Source of the DNA: Barrientosiimonas humi
Lineage (GTDB): Bacteria > Actinomycetota > Actinomycetes > Actinomycetales > Dermatophilaceae
Length of the DNA stretch: 64,000 bases
Reading direction: 5' to 3'
Assembly (NCBI RefSeq): GCF_006716095.1
Contig: NZ_VFOK01000001.1
Location: 2,387,375-2,451,374 of the forward strand
The notes under the pieces were generated by a model, which made no database searches, was not told the origin of the DNA, and worked only from the letters and a program-made list of their open reading frames with translations. A program made the position numbers and the translations under genes. Positions 37,039-46,260 of this stretch are shown here, piece after piece. Each line of letters opens with the position of its first letter. The stretch's first letter is position 1.

Positions 37039-37650
37039 ATGCAGATCGAGCCGCTGGACATCGAGGGCGCGTTCGTCGTCACTCCCCGGCAGTTCCCCGA
37101 CGACCGCGGGGTGTTCCTGGAGGGATACCGCGGCGACCTGCTGCGCGAGCACCTCGGGCACGAGCCGCGCGTGGTGCAGACCAACGTGTCGGTCTCCTCG
37201 CGCGGCACGGTGCGCGGCATCCACTTCGCCGACGTGCCGCCCTCGCAGGCGAAGTACGTCTCCGCCCTCACCGGGTCCTTCCTCGACGTCGTCGTCGACA
37301 TCCGGGTCGGGTCGCCGACCTTCGGGCAGTGGCGCGCGGTGCGCATCGACGCGGTCGACCGCCGCTCGGTCTACCTGTCCGAAGGGCTGGGGCACGCGCT
37401 GGTCTCGCTCGAGGACGGCTCGACCGCGCACTACCTGTGCAGCGCGATCTACGACCCGCAGCGCGAGCACGGCATCCACCCGCTCGACCCGCAGATCGGC
37501 ATCGAGCTGCCCGACGGGCTCACCCCGCTGCTGTCGCCCAAGGACGAGCAGGCCCCCACGCTCGCCGAGGCGGAGCAGGCCGGGCTGCTGCCGACGTACG
37601 AGCAGTGCCGGGTGTTCGCCCAGCAGCTGCGCGACGCGGCGCGCGGCTGA
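37039..37650 (+). CDS. rfbC: dTDP-4-dehydrorhamnose 3,5-epimerase
   Basis: This 203-residue cupin-fold epimerase performs the third step of the pathway. QTNVSVSSRGTVRGIHF contains the catalytic His, and the Tyr base lies in the AHYLCSAIYDP region near residue 135. The start codon abuts the rfbA stop. Together with the divergent rfbBD pair, the pathway is complete. Confidence 0.94.
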   Translation: MQIEPLDIEGAFVVTPRQFPDDRGVFLEGYRGDLLREHLGHEPRVVQTNVSVSSRGTVRGIHFADVPPSQAKYVSALTGSFLDVVVDIRVGSPTFGQWRAVRIDAVDRRSVYLSEGLGHALVSLEDGSTAHYLCSAIYDPQREHGIHPLDPQIGIELPDGLTPLLSPKDEQAPTLAEAEQAGLLPTYEQCRVFAQQLRDAARG

Positions 37651-37688
37651 GCGGGACGAGCGCTGAGCAGCACTACTGCTGGGTGGGA

Positions 37689-38120
37689 CTACTGCTGAGC
37701 GGGTGAGCCCTGGTCGCCCGCGGGGTCGCCGAGGTTCTCGCGCACCCAGGTGACGATCTCCTGGGTGGTCGCGCCGGGGGTGAAGACCGTGGCGACGCCC
37801 ATGCGTCGCAGCTCGGGCAGGTCCTCCTCGGGGATGATCCCGCCGCCGAAGACGACGATGTCGGCGGCGTCTCGTTCCTTGAGCAGCTCGGTGACCTTGG
37901 CGAACTGGGTCATGTGCGCGCCGGAGAGGACCGAGAGCCCGACGGCGTCGGCGTCCTCCTGGATGGCCGCCTCGACGATCTGCTCGGGGGTCTGGTGCAG
38001 CCCGGTGTAGATCACCTCGACCCCGGCGTCACGCAGCGCCCGGGCCACCACCTTGGCGCCGCGATCGTGCCCGTCGAGTCCGGGCTTGGCGACGACGATC
38101 CGCAACGGGGAGGCGCTCAT
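37689..38120 (-). CDS. Cobalamin B12-binding domain protein (methylmalonyl-CoA mutase small-domain type)
   Basis: This stand-alone B12-binding domain of 143 residues starts [23 protein letters not shown], with the DxHxxG cobalamin motif (DGHDRG), then LSVLSGAH and GGGIIP. This is the C-terminal domain of methylmalonyl-CoA or related acyl-CoA mutases, here a separate gene, so its catalytic partner must be elsewhere. ATG 38120 is 8 nt after a TACGCT box. Confidence 0.9.
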   Translation of the reverse strand: MSASPLRIVVAKPGLDGHDRGAKVVARALRDAGVEVIYTGLHQTPEQIVEAAIQEDADAVGLSVLSGAHMTQFAKVTELLKERDAADIVVFGGGIIPEEDLPELRRMGVATVFTPGATTQEIVTWVRENLGDPAGDQGSPAQQ

Positions 38121-38300
38121 GACCGCCGAGCGTAACCGCCGGTGTGACCGAGGTCTCACGCCGGAGGGGTGAACTCGCCCAGATCGGGCCATCCTGCGGC
38201 CGGGCGTCCGGGAGACCGCCGATCCTGTGGTGCGAGTGGGAGCGCTGTGACGAATGTGGCGATCACAGGAAAGATTTCCACAGATTTCGCCGAAGTCGAT

Positions 38301-38335
38301 TTCATGTCACGAGAAGGTCACGCTAGGGTCTAGCG
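38301..38335 (+). promoter_or_regulatory. Promoter with palindrome over the -10 of the M23 peptidase gene
   Basis: TAGGGT at 38324-38329 lies inside the perfect palindrome CGCTAGGGTCTAGCG (38321-38335, 6-bp arms). TTCATG 17 bases upstream (38301-38306) is a possible -35. The palindrome is flanked by GGTCAC on both sides in direct orientation. The 180 bp upstream contain only a wide inverted repeat CTGTGA-N12-TCACAG. Confidence 0.45.
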
Positions 38336-38364
38336 GTCACTCTCCCCCGAGAATCAGGAAGTTG

Positions 38365-39408
38365 GTGTGCGTCTTGTCCCGTAAGTACCAGGGCCGGCAC
38401 CGCGCGCTTCCGGTGTCTCCGCTGCAGAGCGCTCGCGTGGCGCTGCCGGCTATCGCCGCAGCCTCGCTGACCGTCGCAGCGGCAGGGACCGCAGCCGCAA
38501 CTGATGCCGCGCCGCAGGCTCGCTCGAACAGCGTGTCTGCCGGTTTCCAGGACACCACGCAGTGGTCCCGCTCCAGCACCGCGGGCATCTCTCGTTCCGG
38601 CACGCGCACCGCGGTGACGCAGGCCAAGGCAAGTGTTGCCGCCAAGGCGAAGTCGCGGGCCACCGCGGCCGCCAAGGCCAAGGCAGCCAAGAGCAACAAG
38701 GCTCGCAGCGCCGCCCTGAGCGCGCTCGCGCAGCCGCAGGTTCTGGCGAAGGACTACGAGCAGCCCGCTCCGAAGCCCAAGCCCGAGCCCGTCCAGGACT
38801 CCGTGGGCCAGCAGGCGAAGGCCCCCGAGCCCACGCGCTCCGCCGCGCCCGCGCAGTCGGAGCACGACCACTCGTCCAGCTCGCGTTCGGCTCGGGGGAG
38901 CAACGAGCGCAGCAGCACCTCCGAGCGGTCGACCTCCAGCCGTGACTCGGTGAGCCGCTCCAGCAGCCGCTCGGCCGCGCCGGCGACGTCGTCCGACAAC
39001 GACAACGACGCCCCGGTCAGCAGCTCGGGCCGTTGGGTCAGCCCGGTCTCCGGCGCCACGTTCACCTCCGGCTTCGGCATGCGCTGGGGTCGGATGCACA
39101 ACGGCGTCGACTGGGCCGTGCCCACCGGCACGCCGCTGCGCGCCATCGGTGACGGCACCATCGCCGCCGCCGGCTGGTACGGCGGCCAGGGTCTGCGCGT
39201 GGTCGTGCAGTTCGACAACGGTGTCCAGGCGGTCTACGCCCACACCTCGTCGCTCGCGGTCAGCGCCGGTCAGCGGGTCTCCGCCGGTCAGCGCATCGCC
39301 TACTCCGGCAACACCGGCAACTCCACCGGTCCGCACCTGCACCTCGAGATCCACGTCGGCGGGACGCCCATCAACCCCGCCGGCTGGCTCGCCGCGCGCG
39401 GTCTGTGA
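38365..39408 (+). CDS. Secreted M23 (LytM) family metallopeptidase
   Basis: This 347-residue predicted cell-wall endopeptidase has a signal segment around residues 20-50 (VALPAIAAASLTVAAAGTAAA). A long Ala/Lys- and Ser/Arg-rich low-complexity linker to about residue 225 follows, then the LytM domain: HNGVDWA holds the metal His-Asp pair and HLHLEIH the HxH motif. The start is uncertain; GTG 38365 has AGGA 5 nt upstream. A strong hairpin follows the gene. Confidence 0.9.
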   Translation: MCVLSRKYQGRHRALPVSPLQSARVALPAIAAASLTVAAAGTAAATDAAPQARSNSVSAGFQDTTQWSRSSTAGISRSGTRTAVTQAKASVAAKAKSRATAAAKAKAAKSNKARSAALSALAQPQVLAKDYEQPAPKPKPEPVQDSVGQQAKAPEPTRSAAPAQSEHDHSSSSRSARGSNERSSTSERSTSSRDSVSRSSSRSAAPATSSDNDNDAPVSSSGRWVSPVSGATFTSGFGMRWGRMHNGVDWAVPTGTPLRAIGDGTIAAAGWYGGQGLRVVVQFDNGVQAVYAHTSSLAVSAGQRVSAGQRIAYSGNTGNSTGPHLHLEIHVGGTPINPAGWLAARGL

Positions 39409-39452
39409 GCTCGACCTGTTGAGCTCACCTCGGTGAGCACGACAGCTACGAC

Positions 39453-39492
39453 GGCGAAGGCCGCCACCCGGTTCCGGGTGGCGGCCTTCGCC
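39453..39492. terminator. 19-bp perfect hairpin downstream of M23 peptidase gene
   Basis: GGCGAAGGCCGCCACCCGG pairs with its exact complement around a TT loop. It has no T-tract, but its strength and location, 45 nt after the stop and between convergent genes, fit a bidirectional terminator. Confidence 0.75.
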
Positions 39493-39588
39493 GCGTCGTG
39501 ACGCCGGTCACGCCCGTGCGCGAGCCGGCCCGGGTCGTAGGCGACCCGGCCAGGTCGTACGCGACCCGGCCTGGGCGCGGGCGGCGCC

Positions 39589-40458
39589 TCAGGCCGTGAC
39601 GCCGCGCGGGTCGCGGGTGAGGAAGTCGATCAGCGCGTCGTTGAACTCCTTGGCGTGGCTGACGTTGAGCCCGTGCGGGCCGCCGGGGACCAGGACGACC
39701 TCGCTGCCCGAGATCGCGTCGGCCGAGCGCTGACCCGACCCCTCGAACGGCACGATCCCGTCGGCGTCGCCGTGCACGATCAGCACCGGGACGGTGATCT
39801 TGGGCAGCTCGTCGCGGAAGTCGGTGGTCCCGAACGCCTCCATCGCACCCAGCGCCGCGTCCTGGTCGGACTGCTCGGCCATCCGGATGGCGTCCTGGCG
39901 CTGCTGCTCGGTGACCAGCGGCTCGCCCTCGCCGCCCGCGGCGAAGAACTGCGTGGTGAAGTCGTCGAAGAAGGCCGAGCGGCCCTGCTTCAGCTGCGAC
40001 TCCATGTCGTCGGCGAGGTCCTGGGTCATCGGGCCGTCGGGGTTGTCCTCGCTCTGCAGCAGATAGGGAGGTACGGCCGCGGCCAGCACCACGTTGCGGA
40101 TCCGGTCGGCGCCGTGGCGGGTCAGGTAGCGCACGACCTCGCCGCCGCCCATCGAGAAGCCGACGAGCGTGACGTCGCGCAGGTCGAGGGCCTCCAGCAC
40201 GCCGGCGAGGTCGTCGGCGAAGGTGTCGTAGTCGTAGCCGCTGGACGGCTTGTCGCTGCGCCCGAAGCCGCGCCGGTCGTACGTGATGACCCGCAGGCCG
40301 GCCTGCTGCAGCGGCTCGATCTGCTCCGACCAGGACTCCCCCGACAACGGCCAGCCGTGGATCAGCACCACGGGCCGCCCGGGCCCGCCGTGGTCGTCGA
40401 CGTGGACCTGGACGTCCTTGAGGCCGAGCATCTGGCTGTTCACGCTGACTTCGGACAC
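39589..40458 (-). CDS. Alpha/beta hydrolase (non-haem chloroperoxidase-like)
   Basis: This 289-residue enzyme has an oxyanion region in VVLIHGWPLSGESW, a nucleophile elbow GFSMGGGE, an acid in VLIVHGDADGIVPF and a His in GGPHGLN. The pattern fits cofactor-free haloperoxidases/esterases of this fold; the natural substrate is unknown. GTG 40458 has GGAGGAG about 4 nt upstream, and TAGGTT on the minus strand (40495-40500) is a likely -10. Confidence 0.9.
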   Translation of the reverse strand: MSEVSVNSQMLGLKDVQVHVDDHGGPGRPVVLIHGWPLSGESWSEQIEPLQQAGLRVITYDRRGFGRSDKPSSGYDYDTFADDLAGVLEALDLRDVTLVGFSMGGGEVVRYLTRHGADRIRNVVLAAAVPPYLLQSEDNPDGPMTQDLADDMESQLKQGRSAFFDDFTTQFFAAGGEGEPLVTEQQRQDAIRMAEQSDQDAALGAMEAFGTTDFRDELPKITVPVLIVHGDADGIVPFEGSGQRSADAISGSEVVLVPGGPHGLNVSHAKEFNDALIDFLTRDPRGVTA

Positions 40459-40636
40459 GCGCTCCTCCTGCGGTGGTCTGGGTGATTCGCGACCAACCTA
40501 GGAGGGGCGGGGCTAGGCGACCACACCCCTTGCGGTGGCTGGGGGACGTCGCAGCGACGATGCCGGGCGGGTGAGCCTGCGAGCCCGGCTGGAGGAGGAG
40601 CTGCGACCAAGAGTGCCGTGTCGCGGCGGGCTGGGC

Positions 40637-43174
40637 TCACAGCTTCTCGACGGGGGCGTAGCGCAGCAGGAGGCGCTTGACGCCGGCGTCGCCGCCGAAG
40701 TCGACGTGGGCCATGGCCCGCTCCCCCTCGCCCTCGACGCGCACCACGGTGCCGAGGCCGAAGCTGTCGTGGGTGACCTTGTCGCCGGACTCCAGGGAGA
40801 TGACCGGGCGATTGCCGGGGCTGCGCACCCCCGGCCGGGCGGCCAGGGTGGCGACGGCGGGGGGTTGCGACCGGCGTACGGACGAGGCGCCCGTGGTGAC
40901 GTCGCGCTCCCAGCTGATCAGGCCGCTCGGGATCTCGTCGAGGAACCGGGAGGGCGGGTTGTACTGCGGGGCGCCCCAGGCGGAGCGGACCTGCGCGCGC
41001 GACAGGTGCAGCCGCTCGCGGGCGCGGGTGATGCCGACGTACGCCAGCCGCCGCTCCTCGGCGAGCTCGTCGTCGTCGCCGAGCGAGCGCAGGTGCGGGA
41101 ACGTGCCGTCCTCGAGGCCGGTGAGGAAGACGACGGGGAACTCCAGACCCTTGGCGGTGTGCAGCGTCATCAGGGTGACCACGCCGTTGTCGTCGCCCTC
41201 GTCGGGGATCTCGTCGGAGTCGGCGACCAGCGAGACCTGCTCCAGGAAGTCCTCGAGGCTGCCCTCGGGGTAGGTCTCGTCGAACTCGCGGGCCACGGCG
41301 ACGAGCTCGGCGAGGTTCTCGATGCGGGTCTCGTCCTGCGGGTCGTGGCTGGCGCGCAGCTCGGCGAGGTAGCCCGAGCGGTCGAGGATCGCCTCGAGCA
41401 GCTCGGCGACGCCGGCGCCGGAGTCGCGGGTCTGGCCGAGGCCCTCGAGCAGGGTGGTGAAGCCGCGGACCGCGGTGACCGACCGGGTGGCGATGCCGGG
41501 GGCGTCCTCGGGCCGGCCGAGCGCCGCGACGAACGGGATGCGCTCGCGCTCGGCGAGCGCCGCGACGCACGCCTCGGCCCGGTCGCCGATGCCGCGCTTG
41601 GGGACGTTGAGGATGCGGCGCAGGTTGACGGTGTCGGCGGGGTTGGAGACGACCCGCAGGTAGGCCAGGGCGTCCTTGACCTCGCGCCGCTCGTAGAACC
41701 GGGTGCCGCCGACGATCTTGTACGGCAGCCCGACCCGCACGAGCACCTCCTCCACCGCGCGCGACTGGGCGTTGGTGCGGTAGAAGACGGCGACGTCGCG
41801 CGGCTTGACGCCGTGGTCGTCGGCGAGCCGGTCGATGGTGCGCGCGAGGAAGGAGGCCTCGTCGTGCTCGTTGTCGGCGACGTAGCCGACGATCGGCTCG
41901 CCGTCGCCGGAGTCGCTCCACAGGTTCTTCTCGCGGCGGTCGGGGTTGCGCTCGATGACGGCGTTGGCGGCCTTGAGGATGGTCTGCGTGGAGCGGTAGT
42001 TCTGCTCGAGCAGAATCGTCGTGGCCTCGGGGTAGTCCTGCTCGAACTCCACGATGTTGCGGATCGTGGCGCCGCGGAAGGCGTAGATCGACTGGTCGGC
42101 GTCACCCACGACCGCGAGCTCGGCCGGCGGGACCTGCCCCTGGGCCGCGTCGTCGACCTGGTGACCGACGAGCTCGCGGACGAGGACGTACTGGGCGTGG
42201 TTGGTGTCCTGGTACTCGTCGACGAGCACGTGGCGGAAGCGGCGACGGTAGTGCTCGGCGACGTCGGGGAAGACCTGGAGCAGGTTGACCGTGGTCATGA
42301 TCAGGTCGTCGAAGTCGAAGGCGTTGGCCTGGCGCAGCCGGGCCTGATACTCGGCGTACGCCTGCGCCACCAGGCGGTCGCGCTCGGTCGCGCCGTCGGC
42401 CTGGGCGTCGCTGGCGGCGGTCTCGTGGTCGATCAGCTCGTTCTTGAGGTTGCTCACGGCGTGGCTGAACGACCGCGCGGGGTAGCGCTTGGGGTCGAGG
42501 TCCATGTCGCGCAGCACCATCGCCATGAGGCGCTGGCTGTCGGCCGCGTCGTAGATCGAGAAGGTCGACTTCATGCCCAGCTTGCCGGCCTCGCGGCGCA
42601 GGATGCGCACGCACGCGGAGTGGAAGGTCGACACCCACATGGCGCGCGCGGCGCCGCCGACCAGCAACTCGACCCGCTCGCGCATCTCGGCCGCGGCCTT
42701 GTTGGTGAAGGTGATCGCGAGGATCTGCCCGGGCTGCACGTTGCGCTCGGCCAGCAGGTAGGCGATGCGGTGGGTCAGCACGCGGGTCTTGCCCGAGCCG
42801 GCGCCCGCCACGATGAGCAGCGGCCCGCCGTGGTGCAGCACGGCCGCGCGCTGCTGGGGGTTGAGCCCCTCGAGGAGCTGGTCGCCGGTCAGCCGGCCGT
42901 GGGCGCCCGGGCGGCCGCCGGGACTGCCGCCCTGGTCGCCGGGTGGCGGGGTGCCGTCGATCGCCCAGGCGGGGACGCCACGCTCGTCGACCGGGGGCAG
43001 CACGGCGTCGCCGCGGGTCTGCGGCTCGTCGGTCAGCTGACTGCCGCTGGGCTGGTCGCCGGTGGGGCGGCCGTGCTCGTCGAGGTCGGGGTGCGGCAGC
43101 CCGGCCGACGCCTGGGCAGGGCTCAGCCCGGGCAGCGGGAGGTCGCCGAAGAGGTCGGTGTCGGTGCTGGTCAT
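40637..43174 (-). CDS. pcrA: ATP-dependent DNA helicase PcrA/UvrD
   Basis: This 845-residue superfamily 1A helicase acts in DNA repair and replication restart. A polar N-terminal extension of about 100 residues precedes the Q motif LNPQQRAAV and Walker A AGAGSGKTRVL. Motif II VDEYQDTNHAQY, LEQNYRSTQTIL, VTLMTLHTAKGLEF and VGITRARERLHLSRA follow. The C-terminus ends in the Tudor-like domain that contacts RNA polymerase in PcrA proteins. ATG 43174 is used; TACGCT on the minus strand 10 nt upstream implies a leader of only a few bases. Confidence 0.95.
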   Translation of the reverse strand: MTSTDTDLFGDLPLPGLSPAQASAGLPHPDLDEHGRPTGDQPSGSQLTDEPQTRGDAVLPPVDERGVPAWAIDGTPPPGDQGGSPGGRPGAHGRLTGDQLLEGLNPQQRAAVLHHGGPLLIVAGAGSGKTRVLTHRIAYLLAERNVQPGQILAITFTNKAAAEMRERVELLVGGAARAMWVSTFHSACVRILRREAGKLGMKSTFSIYDAADSQRLMAMVLRDMDLDPKRYPARSFSHAVSNLKNELIDHETAASDAQADGATERDRLVAQAYAEYQARLRQANAFDFDDLIMTTVNLLQVFPDVAEHYRRRFRHVLVDEYQDTNHAQYVLVRELVGHQVDDAAQGQVPPAELAVVGDADQSIYAFRGATIRNIVEFEQDYPEATTILLEQNYRSTQTILKAANAVIERNPDRREKNLWSDSGDGEPIVGYVADNEHDEASFLARTIDRLADDHGVKPRDVAVFYRTNAQSRAVEEVLVRVGLPYKIVGGTRFYERREVKDALAYLRVVSNPADTVNLRRILNVPKRGIGDRAEACVAALAERERIPFVAALGRPEDAPGIATRSVTAVRGFTTLLEGLGQTRDSGAGVAELLEAILDRSGYLAELRASHDPQDETRIENLAELVAVAREFDETYPEGSLEDFLEQVSLVADSDEIPDEGDDNGVVTLMTLHTAKGLEFPVVFLTGLEDGTFPHLRSLGDDDELAEERRLAYVGITRARERLHLSRAQVRSAWGAPQYNPPSRFLDEIPSGLISWERDVTTGASSVRRSQPPAVATLAARPGVRSPGNRPVISLESGDKVTHDSFGLGTVVRVEGEGERAMAHVDFGGDAGVKRLLLRYAPVEKL

Positions 43175-43227
43175 CGCGAGCACCAGCGTACGTCCGGGGT
43201 CCGACAACCCTCGCTACGCTCCGGCCC

Positions 43228-43752
43228 ATGATCCGACTGGTCGAGCCGAGCAAGCGCCTGCACGCGTCGTGGTGGGAGGGCATCGCGGAGTTCGACGCCG
43301 ACGCGACACTGCACGGGTACTCCGCGTTCGGGTTCGAGCGGGCCGACCTGGCGAGCGAGCCGGCCTTCGGCGACTGGCTGGACCAGCAGCGCCGCAACCT
43401 GACCGACCCGCCCGAGGGCTTCGTGCCGGCCACGCTGTTCTGGATCGTCGACGACGTCGCGCCCGACCGGGTGCTGGGCTCGTTGCACCTGCGGCACGAG
43501 CTCAACGCCTACCTGCTGGAGGAGGGCGGCCACATCGGCTACGGCGTGCGCCCGTCGGCCCGGGGCCGCGGCGTAGCGACGGACGCGCTGCGCGAGGCGA
43601 TCGCGTACGCCGGGTCTATCGGCATCGACCGGTTGCTGGTGACGTGCGACGACGGCAACGAGCCGTCGCGGCGCACCATCGAGGCCGGCGGCGGGGTGCT
43701 GGAGGACGTGCGCCACGGCACGCGCCGCTACTGGATCTCACCCCGGGGCTGA
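43228..43752 (+). CDS. GNAT-family N-acetyltransferase
   Basis: This 174-residue protein carries the acetyl-CoA motif IGYGVRPSARGRGVATDALREAI in the second half and NEPSRRTIEAGGGVLE near the end, like ElaA/YjaB-type acetyltransferases. Substrate unknown. ATG 43228 is 7 nt after a TACGCT -10 box (43215-43220), so the mRNA is probably leaderless. It is divergent from pcrA. Confidence 0.87.
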   Translation: MIRLVEPSKRLHASWWEGIAEFDADATLHGYSAFGFERADLASEPAFGDWLDQQRRNLTDPPEGFVPATLFWIVDDVAPDRVLGSLHLRHELNAYLLEEGGHIGYGVRPSARGRGVATDALREAIAYAGSIGIDRLLVTCDDGNEPSRRTIEAGGGVLEDVRHGTRRYWISPRG

Positions 43753-43815
43753 GCGACGCCGGGCGTCGCGGCCCGCGTGGGCCAGCGTGGGCCCACGGGC
43801 ACCGGCGACGGTCGA

Positions 43816-44136
43816 TCAGTCGGGTGGCGCGGCGTCCACGATGGCGCGCAGCGCCTGCACGTGCGCGGCGTACGCCCTCCGCCCCGCCGCGCTCAGCCGC
43901 AGCCAGGTGCGCGGCCGCTTGCCGACGTAGCCCTTGCGCACCTTGACGTAGCCCGCCTGCTCGAGCTGGCTGACCTGCTTCGACAGCGCCGAGTCGCTCA
44001 GCTCCACGGCATCGCGCACGGCGGCGAACTCGGCCTCGTCGACCCCGTTGAGGGCGGCGACGATGCTGAACCGGACCGGCGCGTGGATGACCGGGTCGAG
44101 CTCATGGCGGGCGTGCGCCTCGGAGGCCCTGGTCAT
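43816..44136 (-). CDS. Winged-helix transcriptional regulator (MarR/ArsR-like)
   Basis: This 106-residue DNA-binding protein has the recognition helix LSDSALSKQVSQLEQAGYVKV and wing KGYVGKRPRTWLRL, typical of small stand-alone winged-helix regulators. The ATG overlaps the stop of the membrane-protein gene by 4 nt, so the two form an operon. An imperfect operator in the operon promoter suggests autoregulation. Confidence 0.87.
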   Translation of the reverse strand: MTRASEAHARHELDPVIHAPVRFSIVAALNGVDEAEFAAVRDAVELSDSALSKQVSQLEQAGYVKVRKGYVGKRPRTWLRLSAAGRRAYAAHVQALRAIVDAAPPD

Positions 44137-44582
44137 GCGCGCGTTCGGCCGATCAGCGCGGCCGCGACCAGCGAGGGCAGGGCGATGACCGTGATGGCGG
44201 CGAGGGCGACCGCCCACGTGATCGGCTGGTCCTGGGCTCGCAGGTTGAGCCACGGGAGCACCGCGACCAGGCCGACGAGCAACGAGGCGCCGACTCCCGC
44301 ACGCGAGATCAACCGGGCGCGGCGGGGAACCGTGCGCGCCCGGCCGTCGGCCCACACCAGCAGGCCGAGCAGCGCCGCAGCCACGATGCCGGACACCGCG
44401 CTGGCGACGAGTCCGTCCACCACGTTGCTCAGCACCGCCAGCACGCCCAGCCCGACGCCGAACAGCGCGGTCGATCCCGCGTGCAGGCGGCGATCGGCCG
44501 TCGTCGCCAGAGGCGTGGCCGCGTCGAGGTCGAGGCGCCGCCGCGCCTCGTCGGGGGTCAGGGTGGTGTCGCGGTCGTCCAT
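44133..44582 (-). CDS. Small polytopic membrane protein, 149 aa
   Basis: The protein has a polar N-terminus with a DEARRRLDLD stretch, then four hydrophobic segments at about residues 38-55, 60-75, 95-110 and 120-140. It always precedes a winged-helix regulator in this type of two-gene unit, but its function is unknown. ATG 44582 has AGGAG 9 nt upstream; an ATG at 44591 touches that box and is less likely. Confidence 0.75.
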   Translation of the reverse strand: MDDRDTTLTPDEARRRLDLDAATPLATTADRRLHAGSTALFGVGLGVLAVLSNVVDGLVASAVSGIVAAALLGLLVWADGRARTVPRRARLISRAGVGASLLVGLVAVLPWLNLRAQDQPITWAVALAAITVIALPSLVAAALIGRTRA

Positions 44583-44625
44583 GTCGCGCATCTCCTGTCG
44601 GGGGTTCGTGGTTCCATCGAAGCAT

Positions 44626-44648
44626 CTACTTTCCATAACGGCAAGTAG
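44626..44648. promoter_or_regulatory. Inverted repeat in promoter of the wHTH operon
   Basis: CTACTT (44626-44631) and AAGTAG (44643-44648) are separated by 11 bp, about 45 bp upstream of the membrane-protein start. The spacing fits one to two helical turns and makes it a candidate operator for the regulator of the same operon. Confidence 0.35.
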
Positions 44649-44793
44649 TTTCCTGCGAAGCTTCCCGCCCGCTCGGCGCAGGTGGTGCCGACCCGCGCCG
44701 TGGGGCGCGGCGTCGCGTGGGCAGGCGCGCGCCACTCGCGCGACGCTGGATGCGCATGCGGGCGGCGCCGGCGGCTGCCTATGCTCGCGGCCC

Positions 44794-46152
44794 ATGAGCA
44801 GCGCGCTGGATGTCGCCCGCCACCACCTCGACGTACGCCTCGCGCGCGAGCAGCGCGAGCGTCGCCTCCCCGCGGTGACGGCCGCACTGGTGCGGCGGGG
44901 CGAGATCGTCTGGTCGGCCGCCGTGGGGACGGTCGACGGTCGCGCGGGCGGCGCTGCGGCGACGGCGGACACGCAGTTCCGCATCGGGTCGATCACCAAG
45001 ACCATGGTCGGTGTCGGGGTGCTGCGGCTGGTCGCCGACGGCTCGGTGACCCTGACCGACCCGATCCGCCGCCACCTGCCCGAGCTCGACCCTGCGCTCG
45101 ACGGCGTGACGGTCACCGCGCTGCTCGGCCACTCCAGCGGCCTGTTCGCCGAGACGACCGGTCCGTGGTGGGAGCGCTCCCCCGGCGTGAGCTGGGAAGA
45201 GCTGCTGCCGAGCATCCGGTTGACCCACGACCCGGGACGCCGATTCCATTACAGCAACGTGGGATTCGCGGTTCTCGGTCGCCTCGTGGAGCAGGTGCGC
45301 GGGCGGCGGTGGGACGCCGTGCTGGCCGACGAGGTGCTCGCGCCGCTGGGGATGGCGCGCACGACGTACAGCGCCGCCTCGCCCGCCGCGCAGGGTCTGG
45401 GCGTGCACCCCTACGCCGACCTGCGGCACGTCGAGCCCGAGCAGGACACCGGCGCGATGGCGCCAGCCGGGCAGCTGTGGTCGACCGTCGACGACCTGTC
45501 GCGGTGGGCGACGTTCCTCGCCGCCGGCGACCCGCGGGTGCTCGACGACGAGCTGCGCACGGCCATGCAGGTGCCCGGCGTCGTGTGGGACACGCCAGGG
45601 CAGCCGTGGACGAGGGCGTACGGGCTAGGCCTGGACGTGTTCAACCGCGACGGCAAGCGGTACGTCGGCCACGGCGGGTCCATGCCCGGCTTCCAGGCGG
45701 TGGTCGCCGTCGACCCGGCCACCGGCACCGGGGTGTCGCTGCTGACGAGCTCCACGAGCGGGCCCTCGCCCGCGCTCGGGTGGGACCTGCTCGACCTGCT
45801 CGAGACGCACGGGCCCGAGGCACCCGAACCGTGGCACACCGAGGCGACCGATCACCTCGACCTTGTCGGCGAATGGTTCTGGGGCCCAAGGCCTTTCGTG
45901 ATCTCGGCCCGCCCGGGCGACGTGCTCGACCTGGGCGCTCCCGGCGGCGGTCGAGGCTCCCGGTTCGTGCCCTCCGGCGACGGCACCTGGGTGGGTCAGG
46001 ACGACTACTGGGCCGGCGAGACGCTGCGGGTGATCGGGCGCGGCACCCCTGGCGTGCACCTCGATCTCGGGTCGTTCCGGCTGACGCGCACGCCCTACTC
46101 CCCCGACGGTGACATTCCGGGCGGAGTCGACGAATCAGGTTGGCACGCCTGA
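44794..46152 (+). CDS. Beta-lactamase-fold serine hydrolase (class C-like/esterase)
   Basis: This 452-residue protein has the serine-lysine pair at Ser66-Lys69 (SITK), the YSN motif in FHYSNVGF, and HGG in YVGHGGSMPG as the third motif. A C-terminal beta domain of about 110 residues follows. There is no signal peptide, so it is more likely a cytoplasmic esterase or peptidase than an antibiotic-resistance enzyme. ATG 44794 follows TATGCT by 8 nt. Confidence 0.9.
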   Translation: MSSALDVARHHLDVRLAREQRERRLPAVTAALVRRGEIVWSAAVGTVDGRAGGAAATADTQFRIGSITKTMVGVGVLRLVADGSVTLTDPIRRHLPELDPALDGVTVTALLGHSSGLFAETTGPWWERSPGVSWEELLPSIRLTHDPGRRFHYSNVGFAVLGRLVEQVRGRRWDAVLADEVLAPLGMARTTYSAASPAAQGLGVHPYADLRHVEPEQDTGAMAPAGQLWSTVDDLSRWATFLAAGDPRVLDDELRTAMQVPGVVWDTPGQPWTRAYGLGLDVFNRDGKRYVGHGGSMPGFQAVVAVDPATGTGVSLLTSSTSGPSPALGWDLLDLLETHGPEAPEPWHTEATDHLDLVGEWFWGPRPFVISARPGDVLDLGAPGGGRGSRFVPSGDGTWVGQDDYWAGETLRVIGRGTPGVHLDLGSFRLTRTPYSPDGDIPGGVDESGWHA

Positions 46153-46217
46153 GGGTTCGGCAGGCGAAAGTATTGGTCGGTTGTGATTGTGCGGCCGCGG
46201 GTCCGGCTCGCAGCCCT

Positions 46218-46260
46218 TGCTATGGGGTCGACTGCTACGGGTCGACTGCTACGGGTCGAC
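46218..46260. repeat. Tandem 14-15-bp repeat across the SDR stop codon
   Basis: Three copies of TGCTACGGGTCGAC (the first is TGCTATGGGGTCGAC) run head to tail. The SDR stop codon at 46249-46251 lies inside the last unit. Confidence 0.7.

Noticed and set aside
38140-38364. ydaO (c-di-AMP) riboswitch before the M23 peptidase
   Set aside because: Such riboswitches often precede actinobacterial cell-wall hydrolases and GGGGTGAA is present at about 38166, but the other conserved blocks are absent and the only promoter seen lies downstream of it.
44794-46152. Antibiotic-resistance beta-lactamase
   Set aside because: The SxxK and YxN motifs are shared with many esterases and peptidases; there is no signal peptide and the C-terminal domain fits non-resistance serine hydrolases.
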